This document shows, one piece after another, positions 13,028 through 22,892 of a DNA stretch of 36,166 nt. The DNA is from Bifidobacterium catulorum. Its GTDB lineage: Bacteria; Actinomycetota; Actinomycetes; Actinomycetales; Bifidobacteriaceae. The notes beneath the pieces were generated by a model that made no database searches, had not been told where the DNA came from, and was given only the letters and a program-made list of their open reading frames with translations. The translations under genes and the position numbers were made by a program. Numbering within the stretch: the stretch's first letter is position 1; each line of letters opens with the position of its first letter. Location: NCBI RefSeq assembly GCF_003129925.1, contig NZ_QFFN01000023.1:1-36166 (forward strand), written 5' to 3'.

Positions 13028-13495
13028 ATGTATGAATTCAAGCAGAACCCTGAGGAAGAGGGCGAGTTTTCGTTCATTCTGCCGGGGTGCTATGGCGCGC
13101 CGGGCGGAGTGCGAATCCGTGTGAACAGGCTGGTCCCCAGTGATCTCAGCATGAGGGAGAGCGCGGACGTGGCCGTCAAGGCATGCCAGCTGGTATGCCT
13201 CGCCTCCGATGTGGCACGAGGCCGTCTTTCGGGCAGGTCCCTCGACAGGAACGTGACCGAGAAGGGCATCGACCGTCTGGAATTCATGGCCGGCCTGCTT
13301 CGTCTCAGCCACAAGGACAGCGCCCTGCACGGCCATCTGCCGCCTGTGCCGCTGTACCTGTACGGCACCGTGCTCAACTCGGACCTGTTCGATGCGTGCG
13401 CCGGTCTGACCATCGGCAAGGAGATATACCAATCGAGCATCGTACTGCGTCGGTGGGGATCCCGATGGATGTGCACCTTCCTCGATTTCGGCTGA
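13028..13495 (+). CDS. Rv3235-like (DUF6459-type) protein
   Basis: A 155-residue cytoplasmic protein of unknown function. The layout fits actinobacterial Rv3235-like proteins: a charged N terminus, a helical AVKACQLVCLASDVARGR segment near 55-72 followed by a LDRNVT helix, then a C-terminal beta region ending RWGSRWMCTFLDFG, where W-x-C-x-x-LD-G is the family-like end. The assignment is from remembered pattern and only moderately sure. I chose the ATG at 13028 because AGGAAGG (13013-13019) is well spaced before it; upstream in-frame starts (12953, 12980) would add a basic tail. It lies between the palindromic spacer and the second acyl-CoA synthetase, which has its own promoter. Confidence 0.6.
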   Translation: MYEFKQNPEEEGEFSFILPGCYGAPGGVRIRVNRLVPSDLSMRESADVAVKACQLVCLASDVARGRLSGRSLDRNVTEKGIDRLEFMAGLLRLSHKDSALHGHLPPVPLYLYGTVLNSDLFDACAGLTIGKEIYQSSIVLRRWGSRWMCTFLDFG

Positions 13496-13546
13496 ACGGC
13501 GGCTGACGGATCGCGGGTTTCCGGCGGGAAGGGGCCGAAGGCGTCC

Positions 13547-13552
13547 TATAGT
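13547..13552 (+). promoter_or_regulatory. -10 box TATAGT, leaderless start of second acyl-CoA synthetase
   Basis: TATAGT ends 7 bases before the ATG at 13560, placing the RNA start on the start codon. No ribosome-binding purine stretch occurs between the box and the ATG. The -35 region is weak. Confidence 0.6.
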
Positions 13553-13559
13553 AGTGTCT

Positions 13560-15647
13560 ATGCTGCGTGAATATTCAGTGGATGTCATTCATCCAACCAC
13601 GGAAAAGGACACGATCTATTCCCTGCTCGCCCACCGGTTCTCCCGTGATCCCGAGGATTGCATCGCGCAATGGCAGGATGACGAGAGCCGCCAATGGCAT
13701 GATGTCACGGCCGCGGAGATGCATCGGACGGTGCGCGACGTGGCCAAGGGGCTTATGGGCTTGGGAGTGAAGGCCGGGGACAACGTCGTCATCTATTCGG
13801 CCACCTGCTATCCCTGGGGCGTGGTCGATTTCGCGTGCGCCGCCATCGGCGCCGTCAGTGTGCCGGTGTACGAGACTGATTCGTCGGAGCAGACCGCCAG
13901 CATCGTCGACGACGTGCGGCCCCGCATCGCCTTCGCGGGGGACTATGAACATGCCCAGACACTTGAGCTGATTCGCAAGCATCAGGATTGCCTGCAATAC
14001 GTGTTCAATTTCAAGGCGGATGGTCTGGACGCCGTCATCGGTTTCGGCGGGGCCGTCACCGACGACGAGCTGGACTCCGCCATCGATGGGGTGAAGGCCG
14101 ACGACCTCGCCACCATCGTGTATACCTCCGGTTCCACGGGCAAGCCCAAGGGGGCGATGCTCTCCCACCGCAACTTCACCCATACCGTGCTCAACGGGTA
14201 TGAGGTGCTCAACGACATGCTCTACCAGCCGAGCCGCCTGCTGCTGTTCCTGCCGCTTGCCCACTGCTTCGCCCGATACATCCAGTATGTCGCCATCGGA
14301 TCGCACGGCGTGGTCGGGTACATTCCCGGCGCCAAGCATCTGCTGTCCGATCTTCGCGGATTCAAGCCCACCTATCTTCTGGGTGTTCCTCGTGTGTTCG
14401 AGAAGGTGTACAACGCCGCCTCCCAGAAGGCCGGTGCCGGACTGCAGGGACGGATTTTCGCCAAGGCTGTATCCCACTTCATCCAGTGGTCCAAGGACGA
14501 GCAGGAGAAGGGCAGCCATCCGCTTGGCGCGAGAATCGCCCACGCCTTTTTCATGAGGACGGTGGGCGCGTCCATTCGCTCCGCGCTGGGTCCGAACCTC
14601 AAATACCTCGCATGCGGCGGCGCGCCGCTGAACACGGATTTGGCCCATTTCTTCAATGGATTCGACGGCATCACCTTCATCCAGGGTTATGGCATGACGG
14701 AGACCGCGGCTCCCTGCATGGTGAATTTCCAGGACCGCAACGAAATCGGTTCGGTCGGTCTGCCCGGGTGCATGCAGGTGAAGCTCGCCGACGACGACGA
14801 GCTGATGATCAAGGGGGCGAGCGTCTTCCTCGGATACTACGGGCAGCCGGAGCTGACCGCCCAGGTGCTCGAACCCGACGGCTGGCTGCATACGGGGGAT
14901 CTCGCCCGCATAGACGACAACGGTTTCACCTTCATCACCGGCCGTAAAAAGGACATCATCATCACCGCCGGCGGCAAGAACGTCTCTCCCGCCCCCATGG
15001 AGGACACCGTGGCGACATGCCCGATAGTCTCGCAGGCGGTGGTCATCGGCGACGGACGCCCGTTCATCTCTGCGCTGGTCACACTGGATCCCGACATGTT
15101 GGCCTCCTGGCTGGGCTCCCAGGGTCTCGATTCGTCCATGGATGCCGCACAAGCCGCCGAGAACGACGCCGTGAAGGCGCTGGTCCAGCAGTATGTCGAC
15201 CGCGCCAACGCCACCGTTTCCCGGGCCGAGTCGATCCGAAAGTTCATCATCCTGGACAGGGAGTTCAACCAGGACGACGGGACGCTTACGCCCAGCATGA
15301 AGGTCGTCCGTCCGGCAGTCCTCCGTCGTTACGAGGAACTCATCGACAAGGTGATGTACGCGCCGAAGCCGTCCGGCAGGCCCCAGACGGCGTCATCGTC
15401 GAAGCAGCTGCTGGAGAAGGCCACGGAATCGTTCTCGCCTCTGGTCGACAAGGCGCAGGAGAACGCGATCCCGCGCATCAAAGAGGCGAGGGAGAAGCTC
15501 GAACCCATGATCGACAAGGCAAAGAACGTGGGGGACTCCCTCGCGGTAATGTCGAAGAGGCGCCACGATTCCGCAGAGGACGAGGTCGAGGCCTCGGATA
15601 CCCTTGAACAAGGCGAAACGGCCGACGACAACGACGACAAGGAGTGA
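13560..15647 (+). CDS. Long-chain acyl-CoA synthetase with C-terminal extension
   Basis: Second AMP-forming acyl-CoA synthetase of the window, 695 residues, similar to the 605-residue copy at 6615 over its whole catalytic part (YTSGSTGKPKG, GYGMTE, TGD, GRKKDIIITAGGKN). From about residue 603 it carries a 93-residue extension absent from the other copy: lysine- and glutamate-rich, probably helical, with repeated P-x-x-x-KA-type phrases (SPLVDKAQ, EPMIDKAK), ending in a strongly acidic tail. An in-frame GTG at 13554 is possible, but the -10 box at 13547 and the match of MLREYS to MLKEYT support the ATG at 13560. Peptide deformylase follows 6 bases later, so the two are probably cotranscribed. 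Confidence 0.92.
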   Translation: MLREYSVDVIHPTTEKDTIYSLLAHRFSRDPEDCIAQWQDDESRQWHDVTAAEMHRTVRDVAKGLMGLGVKAGDNVVIYSATCYPWGVVDFACAAIGAVSVPVYETDSSEQTASIVDDVRPRIAFAGDYEHAQTLELIRKHQDCLQYVFNFKADGLDAVIGFGGAVTDDELDSAIDGVKADDLATIVYTSGSTGKPKGAMLSHRNFTHTVLNGYEVLNDMLYQPSRLLLFLPLAHCFARYIQYVAIGSHGVVGYIPGAKHLLSDLRGFKPTYLLGVPRVFEKVYNAASQKAGAGLQGRIFAKAVSHFIQWSKDEQEKGSHPLGARIAHAFFMRTVGASIRSALGPNLKYLACGGAPLNTDLAHFFNGFDGITFIQGYGMTETAAPCMVNFQDRNEIGSVGLPGCMQVKLADDDELMIKGASVFLGYYGQPELTAQVLEPDGWLHTGDLARIDDNGFTFITGRKKDIIITAGGKNVSPAPMEDTVATCPIVSQAVVIGDGRPFISALVTLDPDMLASWLGSQGLDSSMDAAQAAENDAVKALVQQYVDRANATVSRAESIRKFIILDREFNQDDGTLTPSMKVVRPAVLRRYEELIDKVMYAPKPSGRPQTASSSKQLLEKATESFSPLVDKAQENAIPRIKEAREKLEPMIDKAKNVGDSLAVMSKRRHDSAEDEVEASDTLEQGETADDNDDKE

Positions 15648-15653
15648 AGACCA

Positions 15654-16133
15654 GTGGCAATTCGAGAGATTCGCGTGGTGCCGGATCCGATCCTGCGCAC
15701 CCCCTGCGACCCCATTCGCAGCATCACGCCGGCCATCGAGCGTCTGGTGACGGACCTGTTGGAGACGGTCGACGATCCCGGCAGGGCCGGACTCTCCGCA
15801 AACCAGATCGGGGTGGGGCTCCGGGCCTTCTCTTACAACATCGAGGGCAAGGTGGGATACATCCTCAACCCCGTGATCGAGGAGACCCGGGGCGAGCAGT
15901 ACGGTGATGAGGGTTGTCTCTCGGTTCCCGGACTGTGGTACAAGACGCGGCGCGCGGACTATGCGCGCGTGTCCGGCATCGATCTGGACGGCAGGCCCGT
16001 GACCCTTGAGGGGACAGGCCTCATGGGACGCATGCTCCAGCATGAATGCGACCATCTGGATGGTCATGTGTACCTCGACCGCTTGGAGAAGGAGGAGCGG
16101 CGTCAGGCCATGAGGATGATGCGTTCCCGATGA
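15654..16133 (+). CDS. def: Peptide deformylase
   Basis: Removes the formyl group from the N-terminal methionine of new proteins; a metalloenzyme. 159 residues with the three family motifs: GLSANQIGV (46-54), EGCLS (86-90) with metal ligand Cys88, and HECDH (130-134) with His130, Glu131 and His134. Starts at GTG; the ribosome site AAGGAG (about 15639-15644) lies in the end of the upstream acyl-CoA synthetase, so translation is probably coupled. Compared with many deformylases, motif 1 has GLSAN instead of GLAAN, which is a common variant. Confidence 0.96.
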   Translation: MAIREIRVVPDPILRTPCDPIRSITPAIERLVTDLLETVDDPGRAGLSANQIGVGLRAFSYNIEGKVGYILNPVIEETRGEQYGDEGCLSVPGLWYKTRRADYARVSGIDLDGRPVTLEGTGLMGRMLQHECDHLDGHVYLDRLEKEERRQAMRMMRSR

Positions 16134-16144
16134 CGCCGACAATG

Positions 16145-16335
16145 TGCTAATATAGAAAATCGCGTGTTTTTTGGTTCCCGAGGAGTCGCAGCCGAGGGGG
16201 CCGCATCCGTTTCATCCGAGTATGCACGCGAAATACGCGTCATGTCCGCGACGGCCTGTGTCGGTCGGCCTTCCCCGAGGAGGTTGCACGCAGGCGCGCA
16301 TGACCAGGCAACAACCGACAAGAAAGGTACATGGC
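16145..16335 (+). promoter_or_regulatory. rpsB promoter and long leader
   Basis: An extended -10, TG-C-TAATAT (16145-16153), gives an RNA start near 16160 and a leader of about 175 bases before rpsB. Leaders of rpsB genes often carry an autoregulatory S2-binding structure; I did not resolve a definite fold here. No open frame of interest in the leader. Confidence 0.5.
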
Positions 16336-17172
16336 ATGGCACAGATCACCATGAGCCAGATGCTCAAGGCTGGCGTTCACTTCGGTCATCAGACCCGTCG
16401 TTGGAACCCCAAGATGAAGCAGTACATCCTGATGGAGCGCAACGGCATCCACATCATCAACCTGTTCAAGTCCCTCGACCTGATCGACAAGGCCTATGAC
16501 TTCATCAAGGCCACCGTCGCCCACAATGGCACGATCCTGTTCGTCGGCACCAAGAAGCAGGCCGTGGAAGCCATCACCGAGCAGGCCACCCGCGTCAACA
16601 TGCCCTACGTGTCCGAGCGCTGGCTCGGCGGTATGCTTACCAACTTCCAGACCGTCTCCAAGCGTGTCGCCCGCATGAAGGAGCTTGAGGAGATCGATTT
16701 CTCCGACGTGCACGCCTCCGGGCTGACCAAGAAGGAGCTCCTGTTGCTGGAGCGCGAGAAGGACAAGCTGGTCAAGCAGCTTGGCGGCATCCGCAACATG
16801 AACCGCACTCCCTCCGCCCTGTTCGTCGTGGACATCAACAAGGAGTCCCTGGCCGTCGAGGAAGCCCACAAGCTCCACATCCCGGTCGTGGCCCTGGTGG
16901 ACACCAACACCGACCCCGATCTCGTCGACTACCCGATTCCGGCCAACGACGACGCCATCCGCGCCGTCGAGCTGCTGACCACCCTCGCCGCGGACGCCGT
17001 GGCCGACGGCCTGCTGGAGCGTTCCGGCAAGGCCTCCGACAAGGCGGACGGCAAGGATGAGGCCCAGCCGCTGCCCGAATGGGAGACCGAGCTGCTGAAG
17101 AAGGACGACACCGAAGCCGCTCCGTCGGCCGAGGCGGACAAGCCGCAGACCGAAGAGACCAAGGCCGAGTGA
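16336..17172 (+). CDS. rpsB: 30S ribosomal protein S2
   Basis: Small-subunit protein. 278 residues, beginning [20 protein letters not shown], with the S2 signatures [25 protein letters not shown] and [10 protein letters not shown], and the PSALFVVDI / [13 protein letters not shown] region. After about residue 232 it has a polar, acidic, Ala/Glu/Lys-rich tail, common in actinobacterial S2. Ribosome site AGAAAGG at 16321-16327. An upstream in-frame start at 16171 is not supported by the family. It pairs with tsf, as in most bacteria, but a 103-base gap with its own hairpin and -10 box separates them. Confidence 0.98.
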   Translation: MAQITMSQMLKAGVHFGHQTRRWNPKMKQYILMERNGIHIINLFKSLDLIDKAYDFIKATVAHNGTILFVGTKKQAVEAITEQATRVNMPYVSERWLGGMLTNFQTVSKRVARMKELEEIDFSDVHASGLTKKELLLLEREKDKLVKQLGGIRNMNRTPSALFVVDINKESLAVEEAHKLHIPVVALVDTNTDPDLVDYPIPANDDAIRAVELLTTLAADAVADGLLERSGKASDKADGKDEAQPLPEWETELLKKDDTEAAPSAEADKPQTEETKAE

Positions 17173-17182
17173 CCTTGTGATT

Positions 17183-17222
17183 TCAGCCGTTCGCGCAAGG
17201 CGGACGGCTGACGTCTTATGAT
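17183..17222 (+). promoter_or_regulatory. rpsB-tsf intergenic hairpin and -10 box
   Basis: Stem TCAGCCGT (17183-17190) / ACGGCTGA (17204-17211), extended inward by a wobble and three pairs, with no T-run after it. It is followed by TATGAT (17217-17222), a good -10 box for tsf. The hairpin may act as an attenuator lowering tsf readthrough or as an RNA stability element. Confidence 0.5.
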
Positions 17223-17275
17223 GGTAATGATCGTGAGAACACGGTCGCACATGTATTTGAGGAGACAGAAAAGCT

Positions 17276-18127
17276 ATGGCAAAGATCACTGCCGCTCTCA
17301 TCAAGCAGGTTCGTGAAGACACCGGTGCCGGCATGATGGACGTCAAGAAGGCTCTTACCGAGGCTGAAGGTGACGTCGCCCGCGCCAAGGAAATCATCCG
17401 CGCCAAGGGTATTCAGGCCGCCGGAAAGCGTGAAGGCCGCAAGGCCCAGGAAGGCACCATCGCCTCCACCGTGGTCGAGTCCGCCAATGGCCAGGTCGGA
17501 TACGCCGCCGAGCTGAATTCCGAGACCGACTTCGTCGCCAAGACCCCGAAGTTCGTCGAGTTCGCCGACGGCATCCTCGCCGATGCCGTCAAGGCGGAGG
17601 CCGCCGACGCCGACGCCGTCCTCGCGGCGGCCGCCGAAGACGGCACCGTCAAGGAAGCCATCGAGGAGGCTGCGGCCCTGTTCGGCGAGCATGTCAAGCT
17701 CGGCCAGTACGCGAAGGTCGAAGGTCCGCACGTCGAGATCTACGCCCACAAGAAGTCCGCCGAGATGCCGCCGAGCATCGTGGCCATGATCGTCACCGAC
17801 GAGGCCGGCGCCAAGGTCGCCCACGAAGCCGCCCTGCAGATTTCCGCCATGGCCCCCCAGTGGCTGACCCGCGAGGATGTGCCGTCCGACGTCGTCGAGT
17901 CCGAGCGTCGCGTCGCCACCGAGAAGTCCCTTGCCGAGGGCAAGCCGGAGAAGATCGTTCCGAAGATCGTCGAAGGCCGCCTCAACGCCTTCTTCAAGGA
18001 CAACGTCCTGCTTGAACAGCAGTTCGTCAAGGATCCGTCCAAGACGGTCGGCGACCTGTTCAAGGAAGTCGGAGGCAAGGCCCTGTCCTTCGCCCGCATC
18101 GAGGTAGGTAAGGGCGAAGAGGAGTAA
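17276..18127 (+). CDS. tsf: Elongation factor Ts
   Basis: Guanine nucleotide exchange factor for EF-Tu. 283 residues; N-terminal signature MAKITAALIKQVREDTGAGM with MDVKKAL, then ELNSETDFVAK at about 80-90 (the exchange motif TDFVA). Two core subdomains and the C-terminal module are present; length is normal. Ribosome site GAGGAGA about 8 bases before the ATG. Followed by a strong terminator. Confidence 0.98.
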   Translation: MAKITAALIKQVREDTGAGMMDVKKALTEAEGDVARAKEIIRAKGIQAAGKREGRKAQEGTIASTVVESANGQVGYAAELNSETDFVAKTPKFVEFADGILADAVKAEAADADAVLAAAAEDGTVKEAIEEAAALFGEHVKLGQYAKVEGPHVEIYAHKKSAEMPPSIVAMIVTDEAGAKVAHEAALQISAMAPQWLTREDVPSDVVESERRVATEKSLAEGKPEKIVPKIVEGRLNAFFKDNVLLEQQFVKDPSKTVGDLFKEVGGKALSFARIEVGKGEEE

Positions 18128-18160
18128 TCGTCCTCTCTGCGAACTTCCTACGATGTTCAG

Positions 18161-18188
18161 AAGGCGGCCCCGATGGGGCCGCCTTTTT
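18161..18188 (+). terminator. Terminator after tsf
   Basis: Perfect 11-base stem AAGGCGGCCCC (18161-18171) / GGGGCCGCCTT (18175-18185), 3-base loop, running into TTTTT. Rho-independent. Confidence 0.93.
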
Positions 18189-18268
18189 CCGTAGTCGGGC
18201 GCTGCGGTTGTTGTCATCGTTCACCGTTACCATGGATTTCGGTTTTTTCACGAGACGAAAGGTGTCAC

Positions 18269-19033
18269 ATGGCTGACAACTGTTCTAATAACTCGACTCC
18301 TTCGCATACATCTCCCCGTAGGGTTCTGCTCAAACTCTCCGGGGAGGCTTTCGGGGGAGGCCACATCGGCATCGACCCCAATGTCGTGCGTCGAATCGCC
18401 GAGGAAGTGGCTGTAGCCGTCAGGCATGGTGTCCAGGTCGCCATCGTGGTCGGCGGCGGTAATTTCTTCCGCGGCGCCGAATTGCAGCAGGCCGGCATCG
18501 ATCGATCCCGCGGCGACTACATGGGCATGCTTGGCACGGTCATGAACTGCCTCGCTCTACAGGATTTCCTCGAACAGGAGGGACAGGCCACCCGTGTGCA
18601 GTCCGCCATCCAGATGACGCAGGTAACGGAACCCTACATTCCGCTGAAGGCGATTCGTCATCTGGAAAAGGGCCGAGTGGTGGTATTCGGCGCAGGTGCC
18701 GGAATGCCATACTTCTCCACTGATACCGTTTCCATCCAGCGGGCCTTGGAAATCCATTGCTCGGAAGTCCTCATGGGCAAGAACGGCGTGGACGGCGTGT
18801 ATACTGCGGACCCGCGCAAGGACGATCAGGCGAAGATGTTCACCCAGCTCAGCTACAACCGTGCGCTGGTGGACAACCTCGCGGTCATGGATGCCTCCGC
18901 ACTGTCCATGGCGCGCGACAACACCCTCCCGATCCGCGTGTTCGGCCTGGAGACCCCCGGCAACGTCACTCGCGTGCTTGAGGGGGAGACCCTCGGCACG
19001 TTGGTCAGCGCCGTCGAGTCCAAGACACGATAG
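18269..19033 (+). CDS. pyrH: UMP kinase
   Basis: Phosphorylates UMP to UDP in pyrimidine nucleotide synthesis; hexameric amino-acid-kinase fold. 254 residues. Motifs: [11 protein letters not shown] at 20-30, [10 protein letters not shown], the [11 protein letters not shown] segment, and [13 protein letters not shown] near the nucleotide site. The N terminus is a little long and polar (about 16 residues before the first strand). Ribosome site AAAGG at 18258-18262. Order tsf-pyrH-frr-cdsA-rlmN is standard in Actinobacteria. Its TAG stop forms the start of a TAGAAT -10 box for frr. Confidence 0.97.
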   Translation: MADNCSNNSTPSHTSPRRVLLKLSGEAFGGGHIGIDPNVVRRIAEEVAVAVRHGVQVAIVVGGGNFFRGAELQQAGIDRSRGDYMGMLGTVMNCLALQDFLEQEGQATRVQSAIQMTQVTEPYIPLKAIRHLEKGRVVVFGAGAGMPYFSTDTVSIQRALEIHCSEVLMGKNGVDGVYTADPRKDDQAKMFTQLSYNRALVDNLAVMDASALSMARDNTLPIRVFGLETPGNVTRVLEGETLGTLVSAVESKTR

Positions 19034-19036
19034 AAT
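19031..19036 (+). promoter_or_regulatory. -10 box TAGAAT for frr, overlapping pyrH stop
   Basis: TAGAAT begins with the pyrH stop codon TAG. It would start RNA near 19043 and leave a leader of about 78 bases before frr, which has its own ribosome site. Confidence 0.45.
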
Positions 19037-19120
19037 AGGCAGGACATCTTCCAAAGACAGATCCTCAAAGGACGAGGAAGTTCGACCATGCCCGTACGCA
19101 TGGCATGACAAGGAGACAAT

Positions 19121-19675
19121 ATGGCAGCAATCATCGATCAGGCAACCGCCCAGATGGGCAAGACCGTGGAATCCACCAAGGAGAACTTCGCAGGCATCCG
19201 TACCGGGAGGGCGAACCCCGCCCTGCTCAACGGCATCGTCGTCGACTACTACGGCGCCCCGACCCCGCTGAAGCAGATGGCCACCATCGGCGTTCCCGAG
19301 CCGCGCACCCTCGCGGTCACCCCGTTCGACGTATCACAGGCCTCCGCCGTCGAGAAGGCCCTCCGCGACTCCGACCTGGGTGTCAACCCCAACCGTGATG
19401 GCAACGTGATTCGTATCACCCTGCCGGAACTGACCGAGGAACGCCGCAAGGAGTACGTCAAGCTCGCCAAGGGCAAGGCGGAGGACGGCAAGGTCGCCAT
19501 CCGCAACATTCGACGCAAGGTCAAGGAGACCATCGAGGCCTCCGTGAAGGACGGGGACATGGGCGAGGACGAGGGCAATCGTCTGCAGAAGGACCTCGAT
19601 AAGGTCACCAAGAAGGTCACCGATGAGATCGACTCCCTGTTTGCGGCCAAGGAAAAGGAAATTCTCGAAGTCTGA
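19121..19675 (+). CDS. frr: Ribosome recycling factor
   Basis: Splits post-termination ribosomes together with EF-G. 184 residues, the normal length; family features GIRTGRANPALLNGI near 22-36, YYGAPTPLKQMATI, LGVNPNRDGNVIRI, and the helical LTEERRKEYVKLAK segment. Ribosome site AAGGAG about 6 bases before the ATG. Probably transcribed on into cdsA 23 bases later. Confidence 0.98.
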   Translation: MAAIIDQATAQMGKTVESTKENFAGIRTGRANPALLNGIVVDYYGAPTPLKQMATIGVPEPRTLAVTPFDVSQASAVEKALRDSDLGVNPNRDGNVIRITLPELTEERRKEYVKLAKGKAEDGKVAIRNIRRKVKETIEASVKDGDMGEDEGNRLQKDLDKVTKKVTDEIDSLFAAKEKEILEV

Positions 19676-19698
19676 CTGTTCTCAGACGGTGCAGTGGT

Positions 19699-20682
19699 AT
19701 GAACCCATCAAAGCGTAGGGAAGAGGCCGAAGAGGCCATTGACACGATTAACAAGCGCACGGGACGCAACATGCCCCAGGCCATCGGCACCGGTGCGGTG
19801 CTGGTGCTGGTCATCCTGTTGTGTCTCGCCGCCAGCATCGATGTCTTCGTCGGATTGATCGTCATATTCGTGGTGCTTGCCTTGTGGGAGCTCCGCGTCG
19901 ATTTCGCGACGGTGGGTATACGCATACCCGTTCTGGCCCTGTGGGTCGGTTCGGTGGCCATTCTGGGCACGACGTATTTCGTGCCGACACATGCCGTGGC
20001 GATGTGTGTGTCCACGCTGCTGACACTCGTCTACGTGGGATTGGCGGCGTCCACCAGACTGACCATGGTGGGACGCCGCGTATCCATGGCGGTGGCGTCC
20101 AAGCTCTCCCGTGCGGATGCCCACATGCGGCATGAGTCGTCGTTCAACGACGGTGACGTGTCCAGGCCGGTGACGCGTTTCACCAATGTCATGGTGTCGC
20201 TGCTTGTGGTGCTGTATGTGCCTTTCCTCGCCGGGTTCATCGTCATGCCCTTGACGTGGGAGCATCCGGTGGCCCACGCGTTCCTGCTGGTGTTCGTCCC
20301 CGCTATGGGGGATATCGGAGGTCTCGCGTTCGGCGCATGGCTCGGCAAGCACAAGCTCTCCCCGCGGATCTCCCCCAAGAAATCCGTCGAGGGTCTGCTT
20401 GGCTCCATCCTCTTCTGCTTCGTCGGCGCACTCGTGATCTTCCTGCTCACCTACGATCGTTCCATCTGGGTGTCGCACTGGTGGGTTCCACCGGTGTTCG
20501 GCGTTCTAGTCGGCGTGGTGGGAACGTTCGGCGACCTGTGCGCCTCGATGCTCAAACGGGATCTGGGCATCAAGGACATGGGTCATCTGCTCAAAGGTCA
20601 TGGAGGGGTGCTCGACCGTGCCGACTCCATCCTCATGGCGGCTCCGTTCATTTTCCTGGTCATCGCCGCGACCGGCCTGTAG
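19699..20682 (+). CDS. cdsA: Phosphatidate cytidylyltransferase
   Basis: Makes CDP-diacylglycerol from phosphatidic acid and CTP, the substrate for PgsA-type enzymes such as the one at 31024. 327 residues, multi-pass membrane protein (hydrophobic segments from about residue 30 to the end), with the family signature SMLKRDLGIKDMGHLLKGHG followed by GVLDRADS near the C terminus. A polar cytoplasmic N terminus of about 28 residues and a polar loop near 125-155 interrupt the membrane part. Located between frr and rlmN as in other Actinobacteria. Confidence 0.95.
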   Translation: MNPSKRREEAEEAIDTINKRTGRNMPQAIGTGAVLVLVILLCLAASIDVFVGLIVIFVVLALWELRVDFATVGIRIPVLALWVGSVAILGTTYFVPTHAVAMCVSTLLTLVYVGLAASTRLTMVGRRVSMAVASKLSRADAHMRHESSFNDGDVSRPVTRFTNVMVSLLVVLYVPFLAGFIVMPLTWEHPVAHAFLLVFVPAMGDIGGLAFGAWLGKHKLSPRISPKKSVEGLLGSILFCFVGALVIFLLTYDRSIWVSHWWVPPVFGVLVGVVGTFGDLCASMLKRDLGIKDMGHLLKGHGGVLDRADSILMAAPFIFLVIAATGL

Positions 20683-20743
20683 CCGCGCGGCGCCTGCCAT
20701 CATCATTACCGACTTTCTATTTTTCCGAAGGAGCGACGAAGAC

Positions 20744-21925
20744 ATGACCGATATGGTCGAGCATCCGGAAAGCGGCATCACCGCGGGAGGGGAGAGCGGT
20801 CCGTTCCGTGACATCCTCTCCAAGGAGCATGCCCGTCGCGGCAAACCGCCGCTGCACTTCGCCGACATGGATCCCGACACACGCATCGCGAAGGCCAAGG
20901 AGCTCGGTCTGCCGAAATTCCGCGTCCGACAGTTGGCGAATCACTACTACTCCCATCTGAGCGTCGATCCCGAGGAATACACCGATTTCCCCGCGGCGCG
21001 GCGCGAAGACGCCGTATCCGCGTTTTTCCCCACGCTGATTGCGCCCCTGCTCAGGCAGAAGGCGGACAACGGCACCACCGTCAAGACGTTGTGGAGACTG
21101 TTCGACGGGTCCCGTATCGAATCCGTGCTCATGCGCTACCCCAACCGTGCCACGCTGTGCATCTCCAGCCAGGTCGGATGCGGTATGGGGTGCCCGTTCT
21201 GCGCGACTGGCAAACTCGGACTTACACGGAACATGTCCACCGGGGAAATTCTCGAACAGGTACGCGTGGCCGCGAAGGCCATGCGCGACGGCGCTATCGC
21301 CGGAGGCCCCGGACGACTGAGCAACGTGGTGTTCATGGGTATGGGGGAGCCCATGGGCAACTATCGTTCCGTGCTGTCGGCGATACGGCAGATAAGCGCC
21401 CAGCCCCCGGAGGGCTTCGGCATCTCGGCGCGGAACATCACGGTATCCACGGTCGGTGTTGTGCCCGGCATCAAAAAGCTCACGGCCGAAGGCATCCCTG
21501 TTCGTCTGGCGGTGTCGCTCCACGCCCCCAACGACAGGCTGCGCGACGAGCTCGTGCCCATGAACCGCCGATTCGACACCACGCAGGTCCTGGATGCCGC
21601 GCACGACTACTATCTGGCGAGCAAACGACGCGTCAGCATCGAATACGCGCTGATGCGGGGCATCAACGATCAGGCCGTGCATGCGAGACAACTCGCCAAC
21701 CGGCTGAACCATTACGGGGATGATTGGGCCCATGTGAACCCGATTCCGCTCAATCCGATCGAGGGGTCGAAATGGACGGCTTCGGACCCTCATGACGAGA
21801 AGGTGTTCCTGGATATCCTGCATCAGGCGGGCATCACCGCCACCCTGCGGGACACCCGTGGTTCGGACATCGACGGCGCATGCGGCCAGCTCGCCGCAAA
21901 GGAGCTTCTTTCCCGCGAGTCGTAA
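20744..21925 (+). CDS. rlmN: Dual-specificity rRNA/tRNA adenine-C2 methyltransferase RlmN
   Basis: Radical SAM enzyme that methylates A2503 of 23S rRNA and A37 of some tRNAs. 393 residues from the chosen start. The iron-sulfur motif is C146-GMG-C150-PF-C153, and Cys380 near the C terminus matches the catalytic methyl-accepting cysteine. [13 protein letters not shown] and SLHAPND are typical. The long upstream in-frame extension (from 20600, inside cdsA) is unlikely; AAGGAG (20729-20734) precedes the ATG at 20744. The 80-base gap to hisF suggests a separate unit begins there. Confidence 0.96.
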   Translation: MTDMVEHPESGITAGGESGPFRDILSKEHARRGKPPLHFADMDPDTRIAKAKELGLPKFRVRQLANHYYSHLSVDPEEYTDFPAARREDAVSAFFPTLIAPLLRQKADNGTTVKTLWRLFDGSRIESVLMRYPNRATLCISSQVGCGMGCPFCATGKLGLTRNMSTGEILEQVRVAAKAMRDGAIAGGPGRLSNVVFMGMGEPMGNYRSVLSAIRQISAQPPEGFGISARNITVSTVGVVPGIKKLTAEGIPVRLAVSLHAPNDRLRDELVPMNRRFDTTQVLDAAHDYYLASKRRVSIEYALMRGINDQAVHARQLANRLNHYGDDWAHVNPIPLNPIEGSKWTASDPHDEKVFLDILHQAGITATLRDTRGSDIDGACGQLAAKELLSRES

Positions 21926-22008
21926 CGAAGGCGTCGTCAAGTGACGTTACCCTGTTGCTAGTGCGCGAGTCGTCGCGTGGCAAACGACCATCTGCAAAAG
22001 GGGTGAAC

Positions 22009-22779
22009 ATGTCGCTGGCGGTCAGGGTTATACCGTGTTTGGATGTGGATGCTGGACGTGTGGTGAAAGGCGTCCACTTCGAGAACCTGCGTGACGCGGG
22101 CGATCCGGTCGAACTCGCCGCGGAATACTATCGTCAGGGCGCGGACGAGCTGACCTTCCTGGACGTGACCGCGTCCAGTTCGCACCGACAGACCATGTAC
22201 GACGTGGTGCGGCGTACAGCGGAGGAGCTGTTCATACCACTGACCGTGGGCGGAGGGGTGCGCACCGTCGACGACGTCGACATGCTGCTGCGCTGCGGTG
22301 CCGACAAGGTGGGCGTCAACACGGCTGCGATCAACAATCCTCGCATGATCGGCGACGTGTCACGCCGTTTCGGCCGACAGGTCCTCGTTCTTTCGGTGGA
22401 TGCACGCCGTGAGCGCGGAGAGCGTCACACGAAATCCGGATTCGAGGTCACCACGATGGGCGGACGCAAATCCACGGGCATCGACGCCCTGTGGTGGGTC
22501 CGCCGGGCCGAGCAGCTTGGCGCCGGCGAAATCCTGCTTAATTCCATGGACGCGGACGGGACGAAGGGAGGTTTCGACCTGGAGATGATTGAGAAGGTCC
22601 GCAACGAGGTCTCCATCCCCATCATCGCCAGCGGCGGAGCCGGCAAAGCCGAGGACTTCCCCCCCGCCATCGAGGCCGGGGCGGACGCGGTGCTCGCCGC
22701 CTCCGTATTCCATTTCGGACAGGTGACGATTCCCGAGGTCAAGGCCGAACTGGCCGCACACGGCTACGACGTCCGATAG
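22009..22779 (+). CDS. hisF: Imidazole glycerol phosphate synthase, cyclase subunit
   Basis: Cyclase half of the HisH-HisF complex; makes imidazole glycerol phosphate and AICAR in histidine synthesis. 256 residues, beta/alpha barrel, with catalytic aspartates Asp12 (CLDVD) and Asp131 (SVDARR), phosphate loops TVGGGVR and IIASGGAGK, and NSMDADGT. Ribosome site AAGGGG about 6 bases before the ATG. HisH is not in the window. First gene of a his-trp mixed cluster. Confidence 0.97.
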   Translation: MSLAVRVIPCLDVDAGRVVKGVHFENLRDAGDPVELAAEYYRQGADELTFLDVTASSSHRQTMYDVVRRTAEELFIPLTVGGGVRTVDDVDMLLRCGADKVGVNTAAINNPRMIGDVSRRFGRQVLVLSVDARRERGERHTKSGFEVTTMGGRKSTGIDALWWVRRAEQLGAGEILLNSMDADGTKGGFDLEMIEKVRNEVSIPIIASGGAGKAEDFPPAIEAGADAVLAASVFHFGQVTIPEVKAELAAHGYDVR

Positions 22780-22892
22780 GCGGTCCATACACGGCATACG
22801 ATGGCCGATTATGCGACCGTGGACTGGAACGGATTTCGGTCGCGTGCCCAGCCATGTGTACGCGCACGAGGTGATAACGAGGAATGACGACG

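Noticed and set aside
13575..15152. 525-codon minus-strand frame opposite the second acyl-CoA synthetase
   Set aside because: Antisense shadow with histidine/glycine-rich composition; the plus-strand gene has all family motifs.
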